Positions 36,701 to 48,700 of a stretch of 64,000 bases of DNA are shown piece after piece. A model generated the notes under the pieces. The model ran no database searches and had not been told where the DNA came from. It saw nothing but the letters and a program-made list of their open reading frames with translations. The position numbers were made by a program, and so were the translations under genes. Source of the stretch: Notospermus geniculatus (lineage: Eukaryota; Nemertea; Pilidiophora; Heteronemertea; Lineidae); contig NMRB01000801.1 of assembly GCA_002633025.1 (NCBI GenBank), positions 140,191-204,190 of the forward strand, written 5' to 3'. Each line of letters starts with the position of its first letter. The first letter of the stretch is position 1.

Positions 36701-39700
36701 GTAGGCCTATGGAGGCAGCGCTGCGGAAAACACAAAGGACTGCCGAACACAGCACAAGTTCGTGGAGGCCTACGGATGCTGAGAGGAGAGACATCTCACT
36801 TACTTGTCATCATTCGTGTGGCAATTCAGAGCCGATGTGTCTCGACTGAGGATGTCCTCCAAGCGACCGTATGGCAGATTACGGCCTTCTGAAGATGAGA
36901 CAACGACCAGACCATACTGGGCCGGATTCACCCATTCATAGGCTGTCCTGCAAGAAAGAACATAACAAATCCTTGACTTGACTTTTCACTGAAGTTACCC
37001 AGCCTGCTGATGGTTGCAGAAGTGAGGAGGGATTGTCAGGTTAGTCACTTATCTCTGCAGCGCTAAAAGGTAAAGGCTGCACAGTCCTAAACCGAGATAC
37101 TCTGTAGCATACTTGTATAATGCTCCTAATTACACAAGATTTCTCCTGAACAGGGAGATCAAGTGGCCCACTGATGTGATACCATAGAAGGTCCACACTG
37201 AAATAACCCGGGTAGTTGACTCGCCACAGTCACTCGACAAGGAGTCATTACAACGAATAACTTACTTGGCATTTGTCCCGATCCAATGGAGAAGTCCATG
37301 TTCATCAAAATCTCTCTGGTGAGTGAATGTAATCTTAGAATTCACCTCCTTTAGTTTCTTGACGAAGACGTATGTGCTTCTATCGTAATCGTACCATTGT
37401 TTGGCAACCTGGGGATGAAGGAATGGTAAGATACAGTCAGAATATACAGTGAAACGTCTTTGTTAAGGACAACTTAGGGGCTGCCTGATGCTGTCCCTCA
37501 TTGAGAGGTGTCCTCAATACAGAGGTCAAAACGAACAGAAGTGACCAATCTGGGACTGAACTCTGGTGCCCTTCATGGAGAGGTGTCCTCCTGGCAGAGG
37601 TGTCTATCAAGTGAGGTTCTACTGTAGGCTCATCAACAGCACAGCGTCCAGGCTCCAAGACGTCCTCTTCCTCAGAGGTCTTTGTTGGAGAGGTACTACT
37701 GAATGGAAAGAACCATGGAACATTACAGAGATATAAGCAAGGTGTCTTCCAGTCAAATGTGTTTAATGAGGAAAGGTCCACAGGAAAACATTACCTACCA
37801 TTTTGAGAAGGTATCTCTCCAATGCACCGACTGTCGTGAGTGGCTCCATCTTTAGGAGACGACGTGACCTGTCAATGAGTGAGGTTTCACCGGCAGCTCG
37901 CTCAAGTCGGAACCTGAGCCGTCTGGTCAGGATCTGTCAAGAGAGAAACAGAGAGTCAAAACAAACTCTTCAGCTACGGCCTCCGCCATGTCTAGGAGCA
38001 CCACTTGAGAGTTTTCTTGTGTGAGTTGGCTCTCAGTGGGCAGTTCACCATTTGTTGGTACCTTACGACTAACCCCGGTCAGTGACACAAATGACTGTCC
38101 AAGACCGATGCACAGCTGCATTGTTCCACAATCCATAACACCAGAAAAGACTTGTTCCTTACCTGAAGACCATAACCACCTCCCGTAGTATCATATGAGT
38201 AGACAGGCAGTTTTTCAATGGACTCTAACACAGCTATGAGCTTTCTTACAAGGGCAACTGCTGGGGTCGTCGACCTGAAATGTGATTTCAAACAATGTTA
38301 ATGACTTCTGCGAATTCTCTGCAGTATCCCGGTTCCCATGCAAACACAAGTCTTGCGTTTGCATGGGAACCGGGATACTGCAGACGTAACCGGGATACTT
38401 GAAGACGTAGTCCAGCACAATCTATAGAATACTGGCATTAACCAAGCAGTTCGGCTCCCCATTCAACTTTTCTAACCCAAACCCTCAATGGTGAACCAAA
38501 TGTTTCAAAATCCACCTACCCATCTTCTTTCCCTCTGAAGGCACTTTTGTAGATATTCACTCTTTTCTGGGCCCTCCTCTTGGCATCACCACAGCTCTCA
38601 TCCACGTTCTGTAACGGTAGACACCATGATTAGATCAGAATTGAAAAGTCTCATGTGGAGCAGCACCTAAACAAGTTTACTCAGATCCTCGGGAGCATTA
38701 CACAGATCAAGACTAACTTGTCACAGCGCACAAGGCTAGCACTTTTACTGGTCAAACACTAAAGCATGGAGTAAGGACCAAACTGTTTACAATAGATGAA
38801 GCAGGGACACTAATACGTTGTTTGAACAGTTGAGTAAAGCGAGGACACTAATACGTGTTCAAACAGTTCAGTGGAGTGAGGACACTATGTTGTTCAAACA
38901 GCTGAGTAAAGCGAGGACACTTACATTGTTCAAACAGTTGAGTAAAGTGAGGACAATTATGTTGTTCAAACAGTTGAGTAAAGCGAGGACACTTACATTG
39001 TTCAAACAGTTGAGTAAAGTGAGGACAATTATGTTGTTCAAACAGTTGAGTAAAGCGAGGACACTTACGTTGTTCAAACAGTTGAGTAAAGCCTGGACCA
39101 AGCCACTGCTGTGAAGCTCGTAGGCCGAGATGGTTTGTTCGTCTCTGAGGAGAGCTGTCAGTTCATCGAGGGCTGATCGGAGTTCCTCCTTCCAGCTGAC
39201 TTCTTCCTGGTTCTGATGGAACGACAAGAAAAGGAATAAGATGTTGAAGGAAGGCATGGTGTGGATACAGGCTTCATAACCAGCAGTGAATGGCTGATAC
39301 ACAATTCTGCCACAGGTTTTCAGCAGGGGAGTTGGGTGGGGTGACACTATAACAGTTAACTTCTACTACTACAAGTAAAACAATCTTCTCACTGCACTTG
39401 GACATTGATTCTCACCTCAGAAGGTTTCACCTGTTTCTCCATGGCCGACTCCACCTTGTGAACGATACTACAGAGCTTGGCCACCACGCCTCTAGGAGTC
39501 GCCTGCGCCACCTTGAAATGCTTGTCGTACAGTTCTCGTGCGAGGGTCTTCACCTTGATTTTGACGGCCTCGACCTTTGACCTCAACTTTTTACTCTTCT
39601 TGCCTGTCCAACCTGGAGCAAAATCTGCGCCGAGGGACATCTCTGCCGTGAATGTATGTTTCGTTCCTCGATTTGACTCGAAGACAAAGCCGGGTAGGTC

Positions 39701-42700
39701 CTCACGGAGGATGGTGGCCTGCTGCTGTCCGTCTGAATTATGAATGATGAGTTCCCCGTCCTTCTTACACGTCAAGGACCAGTTACCGACGACGATCCTC
39801 GTCGGACTGGTGTGGGACAATATCGGCTGACTAGGTGTTCCACTTTTTACTTGACTGCGAGCTCTTTGAAGTTTTTCTAAGAATTCTCCTCGGTTTTCTG
39901 AAAAACGACAAATTATACCAGACTCAACTCTTGCTTTTTTCCCAGCTGACTGAATTCTATGGCAAAACTCCCGACTATCGACTGATTATAATGAGCTGTT
40001 GCCATCCTTGGGAATCAATGGGAGACTCTACTGCCGTTACAGGCCGTCTGTTAGCAGTCCTAGAACGTCACAAAATTGTTGTCACAGACGTAGGCCATGG
40101 CCTCATATCATTATGGATGACGTTGTGGTGTGCAGTTCCTCTCTGTGACATCAAATTTCATGACGTTCTAGGATCGCTAACTGGTGGTGGCCTCTAATGG
40201 CAGTGAAGTCTCCCGTTGACGGTGGACTGAATCTACGAATCCTTGCTTTAGAAGAAACACCAACCAGAACTATCACTCCCTCCTTCTGGACTCCCACTTG
40301 AATACATCGTCGCGAGCTTCCCGTCCAGAATAAACCTGAACCAGCCATTGCTGCCGTTGGAGAGCTCGAGGGCTGCCGCATCGCTCCAGATGTAGAGACA
40401 GTCTCGGCCGCGGGCAATGCACCAGTCTTTCCAATGATAGGGTCGACCTTGGAGGATCTCCTTGGCATCCTCCATCAACACTTCCTCTTCCTGAGATGAA
40501 AACGAGAGGATTAGGATGAGTGTTTGAGAATCTAATGGGAGACTTTCCTGCCGTTAGAGGCCACCACCAGTTATGGTCCTGGGACGTCATGGAATTTGGT
40601 GTCACAGAGAAGAAATGCACGCCACGACGTCATCCATAATGACGGTGAGGCTGTGCCTTACGACCGTGACGTCAAATTTTGTGATGTTCTAGAACCGCTA
40701 AGAGGCGGCCTCTAAAGGCAGTAAAGTCTCCCATTACGTTTGGTTTCTTCTCAGTTCCAAACTGATCAATGATAACAAGCAGTTACCTATGAAATGACAG
40801 AGGCCTAATGCAACCAGCTGGGCAACAAATAGACTTCAGAGTGAAAGAACAGCTTGATTATGGAACAGACTGATCATGGAAAGTAAAGTTTAAAAGATAA
40901 ATGAACTTGTAACTTGTAATTCATAATGTGAACGAATGTAAACAGCAACAGAAATTCCAAGTTTTCAACATTTTCCCACTAACTTTGTCAAGATATTCAA
41001 TAATGGTATCCTAAAATTGCAAGAGATGTAAGTATGTGAGAATTACCACCACCAGTGCTGAGTGATGAAAGTGGCTCCAAGATGGTGTGGACAGAATTTG
41101 TTGCCGACGAGGGAGGAGACATGATGTTTTGTGTGACCCAATGCCTCATGACGATCACACTGGATGCTCATTTGCAGACCGCAATGTTCAAATCCAGTAA
41201 GTGACGTACCACTCGGAGGTGCACATGCCATCTTGTAGTTTTGAGAGTCGCGACAACATACAGTCCCCACACAAGCCAGTCTTACCTTTTCCTCCTTGCC
41301 ACGGCATCCGTTATCCTCCTCCGAGGGTCCAGCCAGAGTGAGAACCTTGTTGAAGACACCAAGCCTGGCAAAGTGCTCGAGGAATAGGTCACTATCCTTG
41401 GAGGTCAGGTCCTCGATGATCTGGAGGGAGGTGAGATGACCCTCCTCATCCTGATGGAGAAAATGCAGTCAATCAGTCATTCAGAATTGTTACCTGGCCA
41501 GGACGATGAAACTGACTGGTCAACCGAAGTCTGGCAGTGACACTATACAGCTGACGCCTGTGAGGAACCCAATGCTGTCTTGTGGCCTTTCAGAGTCGCA
41601 ACAATAGACAAATCCCAAATTGACGTAAACGGGAAAGATCTGCGCACTTCCGCCGAAATAGCAACAAGAACCTCGGTCTGAAATTGAATGACGTGACGCA
41701 GAGAACCCCACGACAGTGACTTGGACGACGTTACGTCAGAGTTCACCATTGCTGAATCACGGATTGCGTCACGTCAGCTGGTTTCAGATTGAGGTTCTTG
41801 TTGCTATTTCGGCGGAAGTGCGCAGAACTTGGAATTTGGGATTTGTCTATAGCAGACAAATGGTGTTGATATCTCACCTCGCTATCCAGAACTGTAGCCA
41901 AGACCTCAACAAGCTGTGAACCAAAGTTACCATTGGCACAAACCTCCATCAAGAGAGGCATCTGAATGTAGTGGATCATCTTCTTGATCAAGGAAAGACT
42001 TGCTCGCCTGTAACGAGAGGAAGACGTGGAATGAGGAAAGTGACGAGATAGGGCAAGAAGGTATAACTTACTGACACCTCAAAGCCATAGGCAGGCATGA
42101 AGTTCACATCGAGGTCTGGTGAGACAGGCAGTCCACTGCTTCCTTACCTGACAGACGGGAGCATAGTGCTCTGGTAAACCTGCGTGAACACCGGCAAGAG
42201 CCTCTGTAGATACACCGGCGCCATCTCTGGGTCACCTTTAGGTTCTGATGAGTCAGCTTTGTCTGGTTCTGTGATCTCTTCTTTCTTTTCCTTTTCGACA
42301 CTCTCCTGCACTGTAGGACAGGCAGGAACTGGCGATGAGCCTGACCCGGAGGTACTCGATGCGCTGGAGAGTGTTGATCCCTCCCTATTGGCTGTGGGTA
42401 GCATCCATTCTCCTATATCAATACAATCAACATAATTTATGGTTCAGAGGCTCAATCAACATAATTTATGCTTCCGAGGCTAAATCATCATAAGGTATGT
42501 CTCAACTGACATGATTTAAGTTTCAAATGCTCAATCAACAGCATAAAGTCAACTTTGACTCTGCCAAAGCTGAAGGCAGCCAAGGTTCTTAGCTGCAGCA
42601 TGTGCCCAGGGTTTGAAATCAACTACCCTCCAGGCCTTTCCATTTGACGGGCGCGAAGACGCATGTGCTTCGCAGACAATAGAATTTCTATTGTTTGCGA

Positions 42701-45700
42701 GGCGCATGCATTTTCGCGCCCGTCAAACGGAAAGGCCTGACCCTCCATGATCAGGGCTGAGTTGAGCAGAGGACCCAAGTCCTCAGCCTTTATCCATATC
42801 ACCAGCAGGTCAACGGCAACACAGCAGATCAAGGAATCACGACCATGTCAAGAAACTTACCAGGAGACTGCAGGATCTGTATGACCTCCCTATGACCTTC
42901 GTCTCCCCTCTCCCTCGCCTTATCAAGCGGTGTCTTGCCATCTTCATCACGTAAGTCTGGGTTGGCACCATGTCTCAGCAGTGTCTGAAACATAGAGGTA
43001 TGGCACATGATGGAATGATGACGATGTTGTGGTTACCGACTGGTTGACAACGGAAGATAGCGTTAGAAGTGATAATACCTAACATAAGACATAAGTCACA
43101 TCACACGAGCCCAAAACATGGCTAGAGTGACTGGGAGCAGCAACTGACGTGAGGACCCACCTGAATTCGGTGTTGTGGCTAGGGTAGGCTTCCACACAAG
43201 TTGTAAACCAACACAATGCCATTCATTTGATCATGGCCTTTTCTCTTGATTGAGTCAGATCTCTGCCATGTTTGTATGACGTGTTGTCTGGACTCATTTG
43301 ACCAAACATGTGCTGATAAAAAAGTTCCTTACTTTCACAATCTGTGGCCTCCCAAAGCAAGCAGCATAATGAAGGGATGAGGACCTGAGACCTCTGTTCA
43401 CATCAGCACCTCGCTCACACAGGAACTCAACCTGAAAGGACACATGATTAGGAGAAGATGAATGCTGTTCAAAACGTGTCAGAAAATGTAACTGTTGTTG
43501 AGAGCCTGTTTGGGGCCACGATTTCAAGACGCCACGAAAGATATTCCAAGAAGTAGTGAAGCAAAACCTACCATTTCTTGTGTTCCAAATGCCGAAGCCC
43601 AGTTCAGTAAAGTCTGTCCTACATCATCCATGAAGTTCACCTCAAAACCTGTAAGGGATATCGGAAATCATGCCATACACAAAGGAACATTAGGCCCTAC
43701 TCTGTGATGCCACAGAAAGCATAACCATCAGTCCTCAGCAGCGCTTGGCAGTTCAAAATCAAAAGGTCTTTCTGTGTCAGCGGCAGTACTATAGTCTGCT
43801 TAAATCATCTGGAGCTCAATGGGCGTACGTCAGTCAACCCCCTAGTAACCGGACAACAATGAACTTAGGGTTTACTCTAAACGGTCGAACACACATTGTT
43901 TTCTAACCAGTTGAACCTTGGTTCGAAATAGAATGTGCAACTAGGCCTCGATTCGAAATTGAACACAGGCATACGCTGGAAGTGTCCCGTCAATGAAACG
44001 CATTTCAATAGCCACACTTCACCAACAATACCAAGGTCTGCCTGACAACCAAAGGGTCCTCCCATCGAGCTCCAGATGATTTAAATGTACTACAGTGTAT
44101 TCATGAGACATGCCGTTGGATCAAAGACAGCGTTTGTAAGCTTCAAGGCCCGGCCCCCAGATGAGAGGGCATAGCATCTTTAATTCAGATACGGAGCCTG
44201 ACTACTCACTTCCTGTATCCACAGCATCTATCACAGCATCCGTATCCTTGCTCCGAATACAATCAATCAGTTGTCGGTGAGATCGCTCCCCAGCGCTGTC
44301 CATTCGCCTCAACCCGGGGATACGACACATCGCCCCGACGCCAGACTTGGGCAGCGCCTTGCGACCCTCGAACAGGAGCACGAGCAATAGGTCGACTAAT
44401 CGCATGGTGTCCAGCACGCATCTGAAAGTTGATTAGCGACACATCTAAAACTGGAGGCTCTACATCTTTTTTCATGATTACAGACTCTCTGGATGAAAAT
44501 CAACGGAGTCACTTGGGGAATTTACAGAGAATCAACCCACTACCTACCTCTCATCCCCCCTGAGTGCACTCTCAATTGACTCTGGCATCTCCGACCTCAG
44601 GAGGTCCGCCGTAACACCAGGCGAACCACGGCACAGCGTCGAAAGCAAACTAATCACAGTAGAAATACTCGGGCTACTCTTTATCTCCGGTGTGGCAGTG
44701 GCGCCACCTGGTGTGGTGGACATGCCCGGCCCGCAGACGCCACTGGCAGCCAACCTCTGCAGCAGGTCGGAAACCAGGCCATGTTTGGCGAGGGGAGCGG
44801 GATCGACGTTACGTCTTGTGAACCGGTCAGCGAGGGAAGCAAAGCACCGTAGAGCACCATCAGCAACCTGGTGGCAACAAAGATTTGAGAAAGTTTATAG
44901 TCTTTACATGAAGATTTCTACCATAATCAAGGGTGACTGTTAATTCTGGTGTTAAACATCAAAAACGGCCAAGATTCTCTCCAAATCGACACCAGCTTCC
45001 TGTATGTTCGACAAGATACTTACGAACTGGTCTTCATGTTTGAGAAGCGTCGACAACGACTCGACGCACGACTCCAGCGTCGCATCCTGAGGCTCCATCT
45101 TCCCGCAGAGGCGTGATACCACAGACATGGCGGAGTGGAGCGTATCTTTATGGATCTGTGTCCCATGTTCTCGGATAAACGTCAACACGCAGTTCAAACC
45201 GGATGATTCAAACACAGATCCTGATTCTCTCGTGCATATTAGTTCTAGCACCTGAAAAGTAACCATCATAATTGATTATCATCGGTCAAGTCTGTCTCTC
45301 ATCAGGCTAAAGGGAGACCACTTGATTGTGGAGAAAGGTATTCCTGGGTTCAAGTTTATTCTTGAACCCAGAAGCTAAGAAGTGACAGGTGCCGATACTT
45401 AACTGGACCACTCTGACAGCCCAACTGCGTTCATTCGCCCGTTTCCAAACTCACCTTAATACACTGTTCACTAAGATCCCTGCTCGTTCTTGACGACATC
45501 TCAACACAAACAAGCCGGTTACAGATGGCCTTGATGGCACCATCCACGGCCACGATGCGGCGCGTACACTCAGCGGAGACATCGAGATAGTAGGTGATGG
45601 CGCGAGCGGTCACTTCAAGGACGTTGTCTGGGGCGCATTCATCTAGGAAGATCCGGCAGAGGGCAGGGAGGAAGGTACGTGGAGGGCAACTGAAATGACA

Positions 45701-48700
45701 GATTACTTATGTCACAATATCTGCAGTATCCTACACTAGTATTATGGTAACTTGGTTGTGGTCATGGTCTTACTACTGACGACTGAGTTTACAGTATCCA
45801 GTCTTACGTGTACATCTCACTTGGACTGGAGCGGCCCAGGTCTCGGACTAGGGGCCAGGAGGTCCCTGATTTGAATCCTGCTGTCGGCGCCGGGCTTTGG
45901 GCAAGTGTCTTTGCGTTCATGAATACCTCAACTCGTCACCGACGTGTTAAAGGGGTACTCAGCTGGCAGAGAGATGGCATAGTGATTGAATAGTGCTTTG
46001 TACATGTAGCACTCATCACAAAGTGCAGCTCAGCTGTACACTCCCCAGGGTGTTGAGAAGGTTTTCAAATGAAGAGGCCTATGTCATGAAGTGATGAAAC
46101 ACTGGGTGATATCGCAAGTGATCTACTCGCCACCAATCTTCTCACCAGCCACCGCAGACTAGGCAATATCGGCTTTGGTATTGTTTGACATTGGGCGAAC
46201 TTCGCTGGTGAGAAGATTCCACGCATCGCTATACAGCCTTGGCTGTCCAGCGCACACCTGGCGTCAACAGCTGACTTTGCTCGTTGGCAATAAGATCGCC
46301 TGCAATATCGGCAGGTGTGCTGCTGGCTTAATGAATCAAACGCTAGCAGATCCATTCAAAACTACCGAGAGACTGACCCACACCCCTCGAGTCGGGCATA
46401 GCTGTTGACTTACTTGTTGTACTTGGAGAATTAGCCTGCAATGCCAGCCTCGCCAAACTGCTCATGTTACTGCACCGAGTCATATTATTGTTGCCACGGT
46501 TCCTCCTCAGAACCGACGAGAACGACTCCAACAAACTCGCCGTCTGCTCCGTACTGCTCGGCAGATTTGGGACGCTCACGCTCATCGGGTTCGTCGGCGA
46601 CGTACGCGTTTGCGAGTCCGCCTTTTTCTGATCCGTTTTTGATTCACTCATATTGCTAGGGCTCTGGTCACTGTTCTTGGTGACGCCTCCGACGGCTCCC
46701 CTCAGAAGTGATTCAGTCGATTTCAGAGAGAAATCCTCGCCGCATGCACCTTCGAAGAACGCATCCTCCTCCTCCGCGCTGCGGTGAACGAGGACCGTCT
46801 CAGATGACAATCTGTCGTCGCTGTCGATATGGACCTTGATAGAGGAATCTTCGTTCATCAAGCTGATGCTCTCAGCAACACTTCTGGCAGCCTGGAGGAA
46901 GAAGGGAACAGATTAGTAACTTCTCTTTAGAATGGTGTAGACCAATGGCAAAACGATTACCCATAAAGAGTCAACTCATGAGAGAAATCGCAAACGTGGA
47001 GCAGCGACTTAACAAACTGGATGAGTCTCTCACAAACTGATACTCACAGCTTTGACTGTAGCGGACAGATTCTCCGCTGATGCTGCCTGTTCTGTGCTCG
47101 CAACTGAAGCCTTGGATTCAGACACATCGCTAAGACTTGGCGTGGAACTACTTTTTCTACTCGTTAGGGAGCTTGACTGAAAACATGAAAGATATCATTA
47201 GATGGAGCATGAACTAATGAATGAGAGATCAGCAACAGTGGGAAAATTCCTCTCTTTACCTTTTTGACTGACTCTGCAGCCTGTGGATTGTTTGGTTTGG
47301 CCTTGACGCCACCTGTAGCACCTTCTTTAGTTGTTGGTTTCAGTTTATCAGGATCATGAGACGGGGCAAGCTGTAGATCATACTTCCCCTCCGCTCCCAT
47401 TCTGTACGAGTTCGAACCACCAGAATCCCAAGTTACATCTATCCAACCTGAAAACATCAATGCAGACAAGGTGAGAAATCCTTCACAAAACCAAAACTTG
47501 CAGTCAAAAGTTGCACGTGGGGAAATCAGCGTCGGGACAATCTACTCTATCATTTGAATGAGCACAAACTACACGTTAGCCAAAAGGGACGAGATACAGA
47601 GGTCTACTCACCATTGTGTAGGTCCCCAGTGACCCTTCCCTCACCAGGAGGGTGGCCATCTTGGTCCCTCCACTTCCAGTCCATCCCCCTCACAACACGA
47701 GCACCTGGAACCATCTGTTTCAACACCTGTGTCCTCAGCAGACGACGTTGTTTATGTAGGTTGGCTTCGGCTTCTTTCGCTGCTTTACCTGAACAGCAGA
47801 GACAGAGAAACGACCTTAGCAACTATTGGTCAAAGTCAACCTTCCCCTCGTCATTTACACGTCAAGTACATGTAGCAGTGTCAACACCTAAAAAATTTCT
47901 ACTCTGTGTCTCTTGGGCAAAATATTCCACAAATACTTGAAGGTGATACCCCTCGGAGCAATACTGAAGAACAGACGAGAAATCGCTGGGCAAGAAACTT
48001 GAGTTGACTTACCTAAATCATCACATACTCCAGTGGCGGTCCCGTATATCTCCAACCCAGAGAGAGACAGGTAGTGTGTCTGTCCGCTCGCGTTCTTCCC
48101 TGTCTGTTGAAGACGGATGTGTCTCCATCCTTGCTTCTCATCGTCTTGTGGCTCGAGGGGCCAAGATGCTGTCGAACTACAACAGAACAAAACACAGTAT
48201 TGGGCAATCTGTATTGTAATGTAGGAGGAAACCAGAGCTCTTGGATGAAACATACGCTGTCAGAGAGTCGCCCTCTCTATCACCTGAGTACTGGGTTCGA
48301 CTGGGAATTGAACTTGGGATCTCTAAGGTGCTTGCTGTTTCCACTGCACCACTCTGACGTACTCAGTTCAACATGTCCACCGTCTTCCCATCCAGGAACA
48401 CCCTGGTGTTCGGACTTGCTGTCAGTACGCTGACCCACAAAGTTTGTGGGAAGTTAGCTGTGCGACTGACAAAAACTGACGGTAGCTCCGCATGTCTCGC
48501 CCTGACAGCAGACGAGGTTACATGTACTTTGCACCATTTTTTTCCTCTGATTTTGACTCTGACCAGGGGCTTACAAATCTACAAGTGTAGTTACTTACCC
48601 TGGTTCATTCAGTGAGCAATCATCAACATGGTTGTATAAGGTGGTCCAGTTCGTGCCATCTTTCGACACCTGGAACTGCCAGTTTCTCAATGCTGATCGA

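Larger units (their letters stand above)
33940..46097. repeat. Tandem duplicate block A (HECTD1 exons 2-25)
   Basis: 12,158 bp, aligning throughout with block B (46099-57366) in direct orientation. It is about 890 bp longer than B because of extra elements at 35746, 41607, 42631 and 43788, a longer minisatellite at 38810 and an extra palindrome arm at 38346. B in turn has an extra SINE-like insert at 48218. Confidence 0.95.

Noticed and set aside
38810-39095. Possible CRISPR-like or coding repeat protein
   Set aside because: Repeats have no spacers and derive from the adjacent exon end and splice donor; they are treated as a minisatellite.
39398-39743. Plus-strand open frames opposite HECTD1 exon 13 (and 51473-51739 opposite copy B)
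   Set aside because: Antisense shadows. The minus strand encodes the highly conserved [16 protein letters not shown] region.
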